Made by a program: the position numbers and the translations under genes. Positions 44,642 through 53,723 of a stretch of DNA of 64,000 nt are shown here, in pieces. The stretch is from assembly GCF_003284965.1 (NCBI RefSeq), contig NZ_QMEW01000005.1, positions 124,001-188,000 of the forward strand, read 5' to 3'. The notes below the pieces were generated by a model. That model searched no databases, had not been told where the DNA came from, and was given only the letters and a program-made list of their open reading frames with translations. This DNA comes from Mycolicibacterium sp. GF69. Lineage in GTDB: Bacteria; Actinomycetota; Actinomycetes; Mycobacteriales; Mycobacteriaceae. Within the stretch, counting starts at the first letter, position 1. Each line of letters starts with the position of its first letter.

Positions 44642-45769
44642 GTGTACTCCCAACCGCTGATCGACGCGATCGCCGAAGCCGAGCACCTCGTCGCCACCGC
44701 ACACTTCATCGAGTCCGAGGCCGACCTCCTCGAGGGTCTGCAGTACCTGGCCGGCTGCGTGGCGGCATGCACGCACCTGGCGTTCGATTACGACCGCGAT
44801 CATCCGTTCATGCAGTCCGGTACCGGACCCTTCACCAAGATGGGTCTCGACAACCCGGACGCGCTGTACTACGGCACCCGGGTGCAGGCCGGGCACGAGT
44901 ACGTCGTCAGCGGTAAGCGGGGCACGACGACCGATCTGGCGTTTCAGATGCTCGGTGGCGAGTACACCGACGACAATGTCCCGCCCAGTCAGGCGGCGTT
45001 CGACGACCGCGAACTCGACATCGCCTCCGACGGCACGTTCGAATGGCGGGTGACACCGACCAGCCCCTCGCAGTTGGTCATCCGGGAGGTCTACAACGAC
45101 TGGTCGGCGCAGCGCGGTTACCTCAGCATCGCGCGCACCGACACCGCAGGCACCGCACCGCCGCCGCTCAACGTGCAGACGATCGAGAAGCGGTATGCCG
45201 TCGCGGGTAAACAACTCGTGCAGCGGGTCAAGACCTGGCTGCAGTTCCCGCAGTGGTTCTACAACAACCTACCGGTCAACACGATGGTGCCGCCGCGGCT
45301 CACACCCGGCGGACTGGCCACCCAGTACTCGTCGGTCGGGCACTTCGACCTGGCGCCCGACCGGGCCATGATCATCACGCTGCCGGTCAGCGATGCACCG
45401 TATCTCGGCTTCCAGTTGGGCAGCCTGTGGTACATCTCGCTCGACTACATCAATCACCAGACATCGCTGAACGGCACTCAGGCACAGGCCGATCCCGACG
45501 ACAAGATCCGCATCGTGGTGTCCGACGCGAATCCCGGGGTGACCAACTGGTGTGAGACGCTCGGACATCGCAAAGGGTATCTACAGTTCCGCTGGCAGCG
45601 GTTGTCTCGGGAACTGACCGAGGCCGACGGGCCGTCGGTGGAGGTGCTCGACGTCGACAAGGTCGCCGACGCCCTGCCGTACTACGACAGCAACAAGATC
45701 TCTGAGGCGGATTGGCAGGCGCGAATCACGCTGCGGCAAAAGCAGATCCAGAATAGGATGGTTGGCTGA
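44642..45769 (+). CDS. Rv3531c-like conserved protein
   Basis: A 375-residue protein, the same length as Rv3531c, with no recognised catalytic motif. Its segments include VFDLAPDRAMIITLP-like strands and a conserved GSLWYISLDYINHQTSLNG. Members are annotated with DUF1214-like features, so an enzymatic role is uncertain. It belongs to the KstR regulon and heads the operon with an SDR and a sulfotransferase-like gene. Start GTG at 44642: TACTTT ends 7 nt before it, giving a leaderless mRNA; the longer TTG start at 44606 would run through the operator. Confidence 0.75.
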   Translation: MYSQPLIDAIAEAEHLVATAHFIESEADLLEGLQYLAGCVAACTHLAFDYDRDHPFMQSGTGPFTKMGLDNPDALYYGTRVQAGHEYVVSGKRGTTTDLAFQMLGGEYTDDNVPPSQAAFDDRELDIASDGTFEWRVTPTSPSQLVIREVYNDWSAQRGYLSIARTDTAGTAPPPLNVQTIEKRYAVAGKQLVQRVKTWLQFPQWFYNNLPVNTMVPPRLTPGGLATQYSSVGHFDLAPDRAMIITLPVSDAPYLGFQLGSLWYISLDYINHQTSLNGTQAQADPDDKIRIVVSDANPGVTNWCETLGHRKGYLQFRWQRLSRELTEADGPSVEVLDVDKVADALPYYDSNKISEADWQARITLRQKQIQNRMVG

Positions 45770-45771
45770 GC

Positions 45772-46554
45772 ATGGCTGGATTACTCAAAGATCGAGTCGT
45801 CGTCATCAGCGGCGTCGGACCGGCGCTGGGCACGACGCTCGCCCGGCGGTGCGCACAGGAGGGCGCGGACCTCGTACTCGCGGCCCGCACCGTCGAACGG
45901 CTCGAGGACGTCGCCAAGCAGATCACCGACCTGGGGCGGCGCGCGCTGTCGGTCGGTACCGACATCACCGACGAGGCGCAGGTCACCAACCTCGTCGAGC
46001 AGTCGCTGGAGGCGTACGGCCGAGTGGACGTCTTGATCAACAACGCATTTCGCGTTCCGTCGATGAAGCCGTTCGCCAACACGACGTTCGAGCACATGCG
46101 CGACGCAATCGAGTTGACGGTCTTCGGCGCGCTGCGGATGATCCAGGGATTCACGCCCGCGTTGGCGGAGACCAAGGGATCCGTCGTCAACGTGAACTCC
46201 ATGGTGGTGCGCCACTCACAGGCCAAGTACGGCGCGTACAAGATGGCCAAATCGGCGTTGTTGGCGATGTCGCAGACGCTCGCGACCGAACTGGGCGAGC
46301 AGGGTGTGCGGGTGAATTCGGTGCTGCCGGGCTACATCTGGGGCGGAACCTTGAAGGGTTATTTCGAGCACCAGGCCGGTAAGTACGGGACCAGCGTCGA
46401 CGACATCTACAACGCCGCCGCCGCGGGTTCCGACCTCAAACGGCTGCCGACCGAGGACGAGGTGGCCTCGGCAATTCTGTTCATGGCAAGCGATCTGTCC
46501 AGTGGGATCACCGGCCAGGCGCTGGACGTCAACTGCGGGGAGTACAAGGCGTGA
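45772..46554 (+). CDS. Short-chain dehydrogenase/reductase, Rv3530c-like
   Basis: A 260-residue SDR with the nucleotide motif SGVGPALGTTLARR near residue 13, NNAFRV in place of the usual NNAG, and YGAYKMAKSALL holding the catalytic Tyr/Lys near residue 155. KstR-regulon position suggests oxidation of a sterol alcohol or hydroxyacyl-CoA, but the substrate is not known. It begins 2 bases after the upstream gene and overlaps the next by GTGA. Confidence 0.82.
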   Translation: MAGLLKDRVVVISGVGPALGTTLARRCAQEGADLVLAARTVERLEDVAKQITDLGRRALSVGTDITDEAQVTNLVEQSLEAYGRVDVLINNAFRVPSMKPFANTTFEHMRDAIELTVFGALRMIQGFTPALAETKGSVVNVNSMVVRHSQAKYGAYKMAKSALLAMSQTLATELGEQGVRVNSVLPGYIWGGTLKGYFEHQAGKYGTSVDDIYNAAAAGSDLKRLPTEDEVASAILFMASDLSSGITGQALDVNCGEYKA

Positions 46555-47696
46555 GTCCCCGGACCGACGTCGGCACCGTCGAAGATCTGCACGCCTCGGC
46601 CACCAAGGCGTGCGGCCTCGACGACTTCGGCGGCGACGACGACAACTACCGCGAGGCGCTCGGCGTGCTGCTCGAGTCCTACCGCCGCGACGCCGATCTC
46701 ACCGAGTTCGGCAGCAAGATGCAGCGCTTCTTCGTGCGCAACGCACTGGTGGCCCGGTTGGTCTCCGAGGCGGCGTGGAAGCAGCACCCGCAGCATGCCG
46801 ACGTCGCGATCTCCAAACCGATCTTCGTGACGGGTCTGCCTCGCACCGGCACCACCGCCATTCACCGACTCCTGGCGGCCGATCCGCGACACCAGGGGCT
46901 TGAGCTGTGGCTGGCCGAATACCCGCAGCCCCGCCCGCCTCGCGAAACATGGCCGCAGAACCCGATATTCGCCCAGCTTGACGCCCAGTTCAGCAAGGCT
47001 CACGCGGAGAACCCCGACTACACCGGACTGCATTACATGACGGCCGACGAGGTGGAAGAGTGCTGGCAGTTGCTGCGCCAGTCGCTGCACTCGGTGTCCT
47101 ACGAGACGCTGGCGCACCTACCGACGTATTCGCGGTGGTTGGCCGAGCAGGATTGGACGAGACCGTATCAGCGGCACCGCAAGAACCTTGCGCTGATCGG
47201 GCTGAACGAACCCGAGAAGCGCTGGGTGCTCAAGAATCCCAGCCACCTGTTCGCCCTCGACGCGCTGTTCAATACCTATCCCGACGCGCTCATCATCCAA
47301 TGCCACCGGCCGCCGGAGACGATCATGGCGTCGATGTGCTCGCTGGCCCAGCACACCACCGAGGGGTGGTCGAACACGTTCGTCGGCGAAACGATCGGTC
47401 GCGATAACCTCGAGACCTGGTCGCGTGGTTTCAAGCTGTTCAATACCGAACGCGCCAAACATGATCCGGCCCAGTTCTACGATCTGGACTACTTCGATCT
47501 GGTCAAGGACCCCGTCGGTGCCGTGGCAGACATCTACCAAGCGTTCGGAATCGAGTTCACCGATCCCGCCCGTGACGCGGTGACGGCCACGCACGAGGAG
47601 AGCCAGAAAGGCCCGCGCGCGCCGAAGCACACCTATTCGCTCGCCGACTACGGCCTGACCGACGACGAGGTCAAGGACCGCTTCAAGGGGCTGTGA
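46551..47696 (+). CDS. Sulfotransferase-family protein, Rv3529c-like
   Basis: A 381-residue protein with the sulfotransferase 5'-phosphosulfate loop FVTGLPRTGTTAIHRLLAAD (about residues 90-109) and a second conserved segment WVLKNPSHLFALDALF near residue 225. It is a soluble PAPS-dependent sulfotransferase or a look-alike; no sulfated sterol product is established. GTG start overlapping the SDR stop. It is the last gene of the KstR-controlled operon started at 44642. Confidence 0.8.
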   Translation: MSPRTDVGTVEDLHASATKACGLDDFGGDDDNYREALGVLLESYRRDADLTEFGSKMQRFFVRNALVARLVSEAAWKQHPQHADVAISKPIFVTGLPRTGTTAIHRLLAADPRHQGLELWLAEYPQPRPPRETWPQNPIFAQLDAQFSKAHAENPDYTGLHYMTADEVEECWQLLRQSLHSVSYETLAHLPTYSRWLAEQDWTRPYQRHRKNLALIGLNEPEKRWVLKNPSHLFALDALFNTYPDALIIQCHRPPETIMASMCSLAQHTTEGWSNTFVGETIGRDNLETWSRGFKLFNTERAKHDPAQFYDLDYFDLVKDPVGAVADIYQAFGIEFTDPARDAVTATHEESQKGPRAPKHTYSLADYGLTDDEVKDRFKGL

Positions 47697-47700
47697 GGGG

Positions 47701-48348
47701 TCACGCCGCCGTGTTGGCCAGCGCTTGGACCCGGTCGAGTGCGGCCTCGGCCAGCGACCGCACGTCGTAGCCGTTGGCGGGACCGCACGTCGAGATCTCG
47801 ATTGCGGCGTTGTGCGCGGCGACGAATGCGCTGTCGCACGCCCAATTGTCGCCGCGGAACGACCAGAGCAAGATTTCGGGATGACCCGACTCGACCGGCG
47901 CCAACAGCTGGAAGGCGTACTCCCGACCCGCCATGCTGGTGACCCGGAAGGTCGTCGGGCGGCAGGACTCGATAGTTCGCTTGGCCTGTGCGAGCGCATC
48001 TTTGGCGTCGAAGTCGGCGCGAAAGACCCCGACCATCTCCTCGACGTACACCTCACGCCCGTCGTGGCTGGTCGTCCAGTGTCCGCCGTCGTACGCCGCG
48101 GGATCGTGATCGGCGATGAACGGCGGGTCGACCTCGCGGGCCACCCCGGCGCAGCGGGCCGGTTCGACCGATACGAACAGGTTGCCGTCGCCCTTGGAGA
48201 TCTCAGGACTCAGCAGGTCGCCGACCTGGCCGGCGGTGATCGGTGCGACCGGCGGTTCGGCCGTGGGCTGTGGCGTGTCGACCATCCGTTGACAACCCGG
48301 CGCAGCGCTCAGCGCGAGCAGAACCAGAGTGACCAAGATACGGCGCAT
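47701..48348 (-). CDS. Lipoprotein with PknH-like sensor domain
   Basis: A 215-residue lipoprotein. The signal ends APGC (Cys19), a good lipobox. The mature domain resembles the extracellular PknH_C fold of mycobacterial sensor proteins, with conserved cysteines in ARCAGV, ESCRP, WACDS and ISTCGP that could make two disulphides. Anchored at the outer face of the plasma membrane; ligand unknown. It is convergent with the sulfotransferase gene, separated by 4 bases. Confidence 0.7.
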   Translation of the reverse strand: MRRILVTLVLLALSAAPGCQRMVDTPQPTAEPPVAPITAGQVGDLLSPEISKGDGNLFVSVEPARCAGVAREVDPPFIADHDPAAYDGGHWTTSHDGREVYVEEMVGVFRADFDAKDALAQAKRTIESCRPTTFRVTSMAGREYAFQLLAPVESGHPEILLWSFRGDNWACDSAFVAAHNAAIEISTCGPANGYDVRSLAEAALDRVQALANTAA

Positions 48349-48384
48349 TTCAAGGCACCTTAACGCCTTCTGGCGAGGGAGAGG

Positions 48385-48864
48385 CTAGCCGTCACCGGGT
48401 GAGGGGGCCGACGACATCTCTTCCAGGCATCCCTCGGCGACGGCGTGCTTGATGCTGTCGGCCAGCCGGGGACAGGTCTTCTCGCGGGCGGGGTCGCCGC
48501 CGGACTCCCGGATCTCGGTGAAATACGCACAGCGTCGCGATGCCTCGGTGTTCCACTGCACCGACGTGTGCGCCGGCCCCAGCTTCTTGACGTCCACCGC
48601 GACGTGGCAGAACCGGCAGTCGATCGACACCAGGCCCGACCTCAAGTACCGCTCGCGGTCCTGCTGGGTGGCCTCCCGCAGCGCGGCCGCACGCTCGGCT
48701 CCCAAAGACGGTGCCTTCGACCAGATTCCGGGGCGTCTGCCACCGGGGTCATGGCCGTGGCTGTGGTCGTCGTCGTCGTGCGCACCGTGCAGCAGCAACA
48801 TCGCCCGGGCCAGCCGGTCGACAATCTGGCCCGGTTCCGCGGGGGCGTCGTCGTGCGGGGTCAT
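48385..48864 (-). CDS. Small His/Cys-rich protein downstream of kshA, Rv3527-like
   Basis: A 159-residue protein, near the size of Rv3527. It has a His/Asp-rich stretch HDDDDHSHGHD (about residues 29-39) and a CRFCHVAVDV motif near residues 82-91, with further cysteines in RRCAYFTEI and KTCPRL, suggesting metal binding. Its ATG overlaps the kshA stop (ATGA), so it is made with KshA and may help its iron-sulphur or iron centre, though that is inference. The frame extends to 48933 inside kshA, which is ignored. Confidence 0.7.
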   Translation of the reverse strand: MTPHDDAPAEPGQIVDRLARAMLLLHGAHDDDDHSHGHDPGGRRPGIWSKAPSLGAERAAALREATQQDRERYLRSGLVSIDCRFCHVAVDVKKLGPAHTSVQWNTEASRRCAYFTEIRESGGDPAREKTCPRLADSIKHAVAEGCLEEMSSAPSPGDG

Positions 48865-50015
48865 GAACCTGGCGTGCTCGATTCCTTCTCTTGCGCTTGA
48901 CGCTTGAGGTTCTCCTCGACCTCGACGTGCCACTTCTCGTTGGCTGCCGTCGTGTCGACCTCGATCTCGAAGCGGTCGGTCATATCAGATGTCACGTCGG
49001 CGACGTCGACATAGAACTGCTGGTACCACCGGCGCATCTGATAGACCGCGCCGTCCTCCTCGACCAACAGCGGATTGTCGATGCGCGTCTTGTGCTTCCA
49101 GATCTCGACGTCCTGCAGGAAGCCCTTGCTGACACCCTCGGTGAACGTGTTGGCCAGCTTCTCGGTCATCGCCTCGTCCAGGCCCTTGGGCTTCTCGACG
49201 ATCACACCCCACTGCAGCATGAACGAGTTCTGCGTGACGGGGTAGTGGCAGTTGATCAGGATCGACTCGGCCTTGTAACCGCCGTAGTTGTTGTGCAGCC
49301 AGTTGATCATGAACGACGGGCCGAAGTAGGACGCCTCGGAGTCCAGATGCGCCTCACCGTAGGTGGTGCCCATGTCGCTGATGTCGGGCCGGCCCACGTT
49401 GTGCAGGTACTGGCTGGCGATGTGGCCCTCGAAGACGTTCTTGAAGTACGTCGGCAGCCCGTAGTGGATGTAGAAGAAGTGCGCCATGTCGGTGACGTTG
49501 TCGATGATCTCGCGGCAGTTGGCGTTCTCGATCAGGATCGAGTTCCACTTCCAGTCGGTCCACTCGTCGCTCTCGACCTCCGGGATCTCGGGGATCCGGA
49601 CCTCCGGCTGCGGCGGGTTGCCCTCGTGGTCGTGCCAGACGAACAACAGCCCGCCGCGCACATCGGTCTCCCAGGCGCGGGTGCGGGCCAGCCGCGGTGT
49701 GCGCTTGGCGTAGGGCACCAGCTTGCACTTGCCGTCGCCGCCCCAGCGCCAGTCGTGGAACGGACAGGCCACCTCGTCGCCCTTGATGGTGCCCTGGGCG
49801 AGGTTGCCGCCCATGTGGCGGCAGTAGCCGTCCAGCACCTTCACCTCACCATGCGAGTCGGCGAAGACCACCAGCATGGTGCCGAAGATCTCCACGCCGT
49901 GCGGCTTGCCGTCCAGGTAGTCCTTCACGGGTCCGAGGCAGTGCCAGCCCCGGGCGTACCTGTCCGGCAGGGCGCCGGTGTCGATCTCGCGAATGCCTGC
50001 GGCTTCGGTAGTCAC
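48861..50015 (-). CDS. kshA: KshA, oxygenase component of 3-ketosteroid 9-alpha-hydroxylase
   Basis: A 384-residue Rieske oxygenase (Rv3526 equivalent). The [2Fe-2S] ligands are Cys65 and His67 in CRHMGGNLAQG and Cys84 and His87 in CPFHDWRW. The mononuclear iron site is in NVTDMAHFFYIHYG (about residues 173-186). KshA hydroxylates C9 of androsta-1,4-diene-3,17-dione, which spontaneously opens ring B. GTG start with GGGAGG upstream. A KstR box lies 30 bases upstream. Its reductase, KshB, is not in this window. Confidence 0.95.
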   Translation of the reverse strand: MTTEAAGIREIDTGALPDRYARGWHCLGPVKDYLDGKPHGVEIFGTMLVVFADSHGEVKVLDGYCRHMGGNLAQGTIKGDEVACPFHDWRWGGDGKCKLVPYAKRTPRLARTRAWETDVRGGLLFVWHDHEGNPPQPEVRIPEIPEVESDEWTDWKWNSILIENANCREIIDNVTDMAHFFYIHYGLPTYFKNVFEGHIASQYLHNVGRPDISDMGTTYGEAHLDSEASYFGPSFMINWLHNNYGGYKAESILINCHYPVTQNSFMLQWGVIVEKPKGLDEAMTEKLANTFTEGVSKGFLQDVEIWKHKTRIDNPLLVEEDGAVYQMRRWYQQFYVDVADVTSDMTDRFEIEVDTTAANEKWHVEVEENLKRQAQEKESSTPGS

Positions 50016-50044
50016 GGTGGGCCTCCCGTTTCTGTGTCTCTAAC

Positions 50045-50058
50045 TAGAACACGTTACA
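50045..50058. promoter_or_regulatory. KstR-type operator between kshA and the carbonic anhydrase-like gene
   Basis: TAGAACACGTTACA matches the KstR core and lies in the 110-base gap between two divergent genes, 30 bases upstream of kshA. Confidence 0.87.
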
Positions 50059-50125
50059 GTTTTTCCCTTTCGGAGCGCAATCCAAACGGCTCTACCTGCG
50101 GCATGACCAGTTGTATAACCGAACG

Positions 50126-50656
50126 ATGCCGTTGTACTCCTTCGAGGGCCGCGCACCGACGGTCGATCCGGACGCGTTCATCGCGCCGACGGCCACGCTG
50201 GTGGGCGACGTGCACGTCGAGGCAGGCGCCTCGATCTGGTTCAACGCGGTGCTGCGGGCCGATTTCGCCCCGATCGTGGTCCGCGAGGGCGCCAACGTCC
50301 AGGACTGCTGCGTTTTGCATGCCCCGCCCGGCATCCCCGTCGACGTCGGGCCGGGTGCGACGGTGGCGCACGGCTGCGTCGTACACGGGGTGCACATCGG
50401 TGCGCGGGCGGTGCTGGCCAACAACTGCACGGTGCTCGACGGCGCGGTCATCGGGGCACGCAGCGTGATCGCGGCGCATTCGCTGGTCGTCGGGGGCACG
50501 AGAATTCCCGACGAGGTGGTGGTGATGGGCGCGCCCGCGAAGGTTCGCGGTCCGATCGAGGGGACCGGCGCACAGATGTGGGTGGACACCAATCCCGGCG
50601 CCTACCAGGACCTGGCCCGCCGCTACCGGGAGAGCCTGCGGCCGGTCGAGGGTTGA
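50126..50656 (+). CDS. Gamma-carbonic-anhydrase-like hexapeptide protein, Rv3525c-like
   Basis: A 176-residue left-handed beta-helix protein of the YrdA/gamma-carbonic-anhydrase group. The hexapeptide repeats run from about residue 20 to 130, with the metal-binding histidines in VLHAPPGIPV, VAHGCVVHGVHIG. Zinc or iron binding is expected; activity as carbonic anhydrase is unproven for this subgroup. TATAAC (50114-50119) ends 6 nt before the ATG at 50126, consistent with a leaderless transcript. It shares the KstR box region with kshA. Confidence 0.8.
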   Translation: MPLYSFEGRAPTVDPDAFIAPTATLVGDVHVEAGASIWFNAVLRADFAPIVVREGANVQDCCVLHAPPGIPVDVGPGATVAHGCVVHGVHIGARAVLANNCTVLDGAVIGARSVIAAHSLVVGGTRIPDEVVVMGAPAKVRGPIEGTGAQMWVDTNPGAYQDLARRYRESLRPVEG

Positions 50657-50657
50657 C

Positions 50658-51407
50658 TCACTGCGACTGGTTCAGGCCGGTTCGCAGCGCGATCAGCTGC
50701 ATCTTGCCCACGTTGATCACGTAATCGTCGGTGGTGGTGTCGCCCGGCGCGCTCTGGAACTCCAGGCGCACCAATGCCGGCCCTTCCGTGAAGAGCAGGA
50801 GCGTGGTGGCCTTCTCTCCGTCTGCTGACGTGCCGACGGCCATCGTCCCGCCGGTGCCGACCGGCGCAGGTCGCGTGGTCGCGCCGGTGATCACGGTGTC
50901 GATGGTGGGCAGGGCATCACGCAACGTCTTGGCCGCGGTCTCGGCGTCCGGGTAGATCACGATCGTGTCGGCGATGGCGCGGGTGTCGTCCTGGTTGACG
51001 AACAGGGCACTGGCGCCGGGCAATCCGTTCGGCCCTGGGTTCGTCGACTGAACGGTGAACGTGTCCTCGGCGTCGCTGATGTCGGACCCCTGGAGCAGCA
51101 GGCGCGCGTAGTCGACGTCCTTGGCGTCCTCGGTGGCGGAGGTGGTCGTCGGAGCGGCCTGCGGCCCGGAGGTCGCGGGGGACGTCGTCGCGGAGGTGCT
51201 TGCGGTACCCGCGGTCGGATCGGGTGCTGACGAATCACAGGCGACGGCGGCGGCGCAGACGAGCACGGCCAACAGCGCGGCGGATATGCGTTCGCGTGCG
51301 CAGAAGCGGCGGAATTGACTCAATTCGATCTGACTTCGTCTCCAGGCTCGGTAAAGGTCAGCTTTCAACCGTACTGATCGCGCGCAGCGTGCCGCCGGAC
51401 CAGTCAT
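50658..51407 (-). CDS. Putative lipoprotein, DUF-type, start uncertain
   Basis: A secreted or lipid-anchored protein. The segment RISAALLAVLVCAAAVACDS is a signal ending in a lipobox cysteine (Ala-Val-Ala-Cys). A Ser/Thr/Pro-rich linker follows, then a compact domain (ISDAEDTFTVQ, PVGTGGTMAVGTS, VINVGKMQLIALRTGL) seen in mycobacterial lipoproteins of unknown function. The long reading starts at 51407, but the N-terminal 28 residues before the signal look unnatural; TTG at 51323 gives a normal signal (about 221 residues) and is likely the true start. Only 1 base separates it from the convergent carbonic-anhydrase-like gene. Confidence 0.6.
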   Translation of the reverse strand: MTGPAARCARSVRLKADLYRAWRRSQIELSQFRRFCARERISAALLAVLVCAAAVACDSSAPDPTAGTASTSATTSPATSGPQAAPTTTSATEDAKDVDYARLLLQGSDISDAEDTFTVQSTNPGPNGLPGASALFVNQDDTRAIADTIVIYPDAETAAKTLRDALPTIDTVITGATTRPAPVGTGGTMAVGTSADGEKATTLLLFTEGPALVRLEFQSAPGDTTTDDYVINVGKMQLIALRTGLNQSQ

Positions 51408-51439
51408 CCGGTCTATCGGTCAGCCGGTAGCGTGTCGGC

Positions 51440-52426
51440 ATGACGATCGGCCAGGTCGCCGAACTTTGGCGCTATCCCGTCAAGTCGCTGGGCGGCGAGC
51501 GCGTCGACCACATCGACATCGGCCCGCGCGCGGTCCACGGCGACCGACTCTGGGCGGTTCGCGACGTCGAGCGCGACGTGACCGCGTCGGCGCGCCGCAT
51601 CCCTGCGCTGCTGACGGCGACCGCGCGCTACGCCGAGACGTTGTCGCCGGATGCCGGACCGGGCAACGCCCCGGAGGTCGTGATCACGTTTCCCGACGGC
51701 GCCGAGATGTCCAGCAGCGACGACCGGGTGCACGCGAGGCTCTCGGAGGTGGCTGGTCGCGAGGTGCGGTTGACCGCGCTGCCGCCCGTTCAGGACACCA
51801 GCCTGCACCGGTTGAGCAGACACGAGCGCGAGAACACGTCGATCGCCGCGATCCGCAGCGACCTCGGCGTCGGCGACGAGGAGAGGTTCCCGGACCTGTC
51901 GATGTACCGGGTGGTCGACCTGGCGACGCTGGCTCGCTACTCGACGCCGCCCGGCACGTTCGTCGACCTGGCACCGGTGCACGTATTGAGCACGACGAGC
52001 CTGCGGACGGTCGGCGCGGGAGCCGGCGGTGATCCGTTGGATGTGCGCCGGTTCCGGCCGAACGTGCTCGTCGTACTCGACGACCCGTCCGACGCGCTGC
52101 CCGAATCACAGTGGACCGGCGGGCAGCTGAGCGTCGGCGGCGCGGTTCTCGAGGTGACCATGCCGACGATCCGCTGCGTGGTGCCCAGCCGCGCGCAACC
52201 GGGTCTGGAAGTCGACCGCCGCATCACCAAAGCCGTCGCCGAGCGGGCACAGCGATGCCTCGGTAGCTACTGCTGGGTGGACACGGCGGGTGCGGTTCGG
52301 GTCGGCGACCCGGTGGATCTGCGCACGGCGGCGGCCCCCAAACGCGTGCTCGTCGACGCCGCCCGGCGCACCAAACGGCTCACCTTGAGGCTGGCGACGG
52401 CTGCCGCGGAACGATTCGCCCGCTAG
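51440..52426 (+). CDS. MOSC-domain protein
   Basis: A 328-residue protein: N-terminal MOSC_N beta-barrel (YPVKSLGGERVDHIDIGPRAVHGDRLWAVRD, about residues 12-42) and a MOSC domain with the conserved cysteine in MPTIRCVVPSRAQPG near residue 250. MOSC proteins bind molybdenum cofactor sulfur or handle N-hydroxylated substrates. No sterol function is known. TAGCGT (51428-51433) ends 6 nt before the ATG, suggesting a leaderless mRNA. It ends overlapping the convergent NTF2-like gene by 4 bases. Confidence 0.85.
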   Translation: MTIGQVAELWRYPVKSLGGERVDHIDIGPRAVHGDRLWAVRDVERDVTASARRIPALLTATARYAETLSPDAGPGNAPEVVITFPDGAEMSSSDDRVHARLSEVAGREVRLTALPPVQDTSLHRLSRHERENTSIAAIRSDLGVGDEERFPDLSMYRVVDLATLARYSTPPGTFVDLAPVHVLSTTSLRTVGAGAGGDPLDVRRFRPNVLVVLDDPSDALPESQWTGGQLSVGGAVLEVTMPTIRCVVPSRAQPGLEVDRRITKAVAERAQRCLGSYCWVDTAGAVRVGDPVDLRTAAAPKRVLVDAARRTKRLTLRLATAAAERFAR

Positions 52427-52839
52427 ATCTTTCGCGCGCTCGCGGTTGCCCGGTCCAGTTCCCAGTAGGCGCGCAGCGCGACGATCTTGCCTTCGTCGTT
52501 GACGCGATAGGTGAACACACCCTCGGCCGTCACCTGGTAGCCGGCTGACCTGATCACGATGCTGCCGACGTTGGCTTCCTCGTCACCGCACTGGTAGGTC
52601 TTCTCGAAATTGAACCGCAGTTCGCTGGGCGCGATCGCCATGTCGTAGAACTTCGAGATCGCTTCCTTGCCGCGGTGGCCCAGGCCTTCGGGGTCGAAGT
52701 GTGACGGACCGATCGGATCCTCGACGATCGCGTCGTCGGCGAAGTTGTCGAGCCAGGCCTGCTTGTCGTGCGCGATGGCGGCCTCCCGGGACCGCTTGCC
52801 CGCCAGGTGAACCGGGGCGTCGGGATTGGTGACGCTCAC
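52423..52839 (-). CDS. NTF2-like (SnoaL/ketosteroid-isomerase-like) protein
   Basis: A 138-residue protein with the NTF2-like cone fold: helix KRSREAAIAHDKQAWLDNFADDAIVEDPIG followed by strands, and EGVFTYRVNDEGKIVALRAYW. Members include delta-5-3-ketosteroid isomerase and polyketide cyclases; the Asp and Tyr needed for isomerase activity cannot be assigned confidently. GTG start at 52839, overlapping the upstream F420 enzyme gene (GTGA), so it is the last gene of the minus-strand operon. The frame extends to 53013, inside the upstream gene. Confidence 0.68.
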   Translation of the reverse strand: MSVTNPDAPVHLAGKRSREAAIAHDKQAWLDNFADDAIVEDPIGPSHFDPEGLGHRGKEAISKFYDMAIAPSELRFNFEKTYQCGDEEANVGSIVIRSAGYQVTAEGVFTYRVNDEGKIVALRAYWELDRATASARKI

Positions 52840-53723
52840 TGCTGCCAGCCCGAGTGGATGTACGTCTCGGCGAACCGCTTCATCGCGTCCTTCTTCGCCT
52901 CCAGCGGGGCGTCGAAGCCGAGTCCCTCGAACATCCACGGCATCCCGATGTAGTCGGTGACGCCCGCGGCCAACAGATCGCGGTGGCCGTCGACGCCGAA
53001 CTTGTCGATGCACACGACCTGGTATTCGAACGGATCGTCGGCTCGGCCGGCATCAGCCAGCAGATTCTTCAACTTGGCGATGGTCTCGGCGATCTGGTCG
53101 CAGGTCATCATGGCACTGGTCCAGCCGTCCCCGATGCGGACCGCCCGCTTCAGCGCGACGTCGGTATGACCGCCGACGTAGAACGGCACCGGTTCGGTCG
53201 GCGCTGGGCTCATCTGCAGCCGGTCGAAATCGTAGAACTCGCCGTGGAATTCGACCATGCCGCCGGCGAGAATGAGTTTGATGACGTCGATCATCTCGTC
53301 GACGCGCTTGCCGCGCTTGGCATACGGTTGGCCGCACCACTCGAATTCCTCGGGTGCCCAGCCGATCCCGACGCCGAAGCCGAAGCGGTTGCTGGTCAGG
53401 TTGGCGACCGACCCCACCTGGCGAGCCATCAGCACCGGATTGCGTGAGCCGAGCTTCATCACGTTGGTGTAGAAGCGCACCTTCGACGTCACCGCGCCCA
53501 TCGCGCCTGCGAGGATCAGCGGATCGACCCACGGGGTGTTCTCGTCCCACATCCGCGAGCCGTCCGGGGTGTACGGGTAGTCCGCCGACTGCTTCTCCAT
53601 GTAGAAGATGGAGTCGGGCAACGCGACGTTGTCGAAGCCGAGATCCTCTGCGGTCTTCGCGATCTCGATCAGCTGGTCGAGCGGGCTCATCGCCACGCTG
53701 ACCGTGTACTTCATCCGCGTCAC
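52836..53723 (-). CDS. F420-dependent luciferase-like oxidoreductase
   Basis: A 295-residue LLM-class protein. The N-terminal AKTAEDLGFDNVALPDSIFY and the GVGIGWAPEEFEW segment near residue 130 are typical of F420-dependent oxidoreductases. The start was set at GTG 53723, overlapping the ltp3 stop (GTGA); an ATG at 53714 would give a protein 3 residues shorter. In the operon between ltp3 and an NTF2-like gene, it may reduce a branched-side-chain sterol intermediate, but the substrate is unknown. Confidence 0.78.
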   Translation of the reverse strand: MTRMKYTVSVAMSPLDQLIEIAKTAEDLGFDNVALPDSIFYMEKQSADYPYTPDGSRMWDENTPWVDPLILAGAMGAVTSKVRFYTNVMKLGSRNPVLMARQVGSVANLTSNRFGFGVGIGWAPEEFEWCGQPYAKRGKRVDEMIDVIKLILAGGMVEFHGEFYDFDRLQMSPAPTEPVPFYVGGHTDVALKRAVRIGDGWTSAMMTCDQIAETIAKLKNLLADAGRADDPFEYQVVCIDKFGVDGHRDLLAAGVTDYIGMPWMFEGLGFDAPLEAKKDAMKRFAETYIHSGWQQ

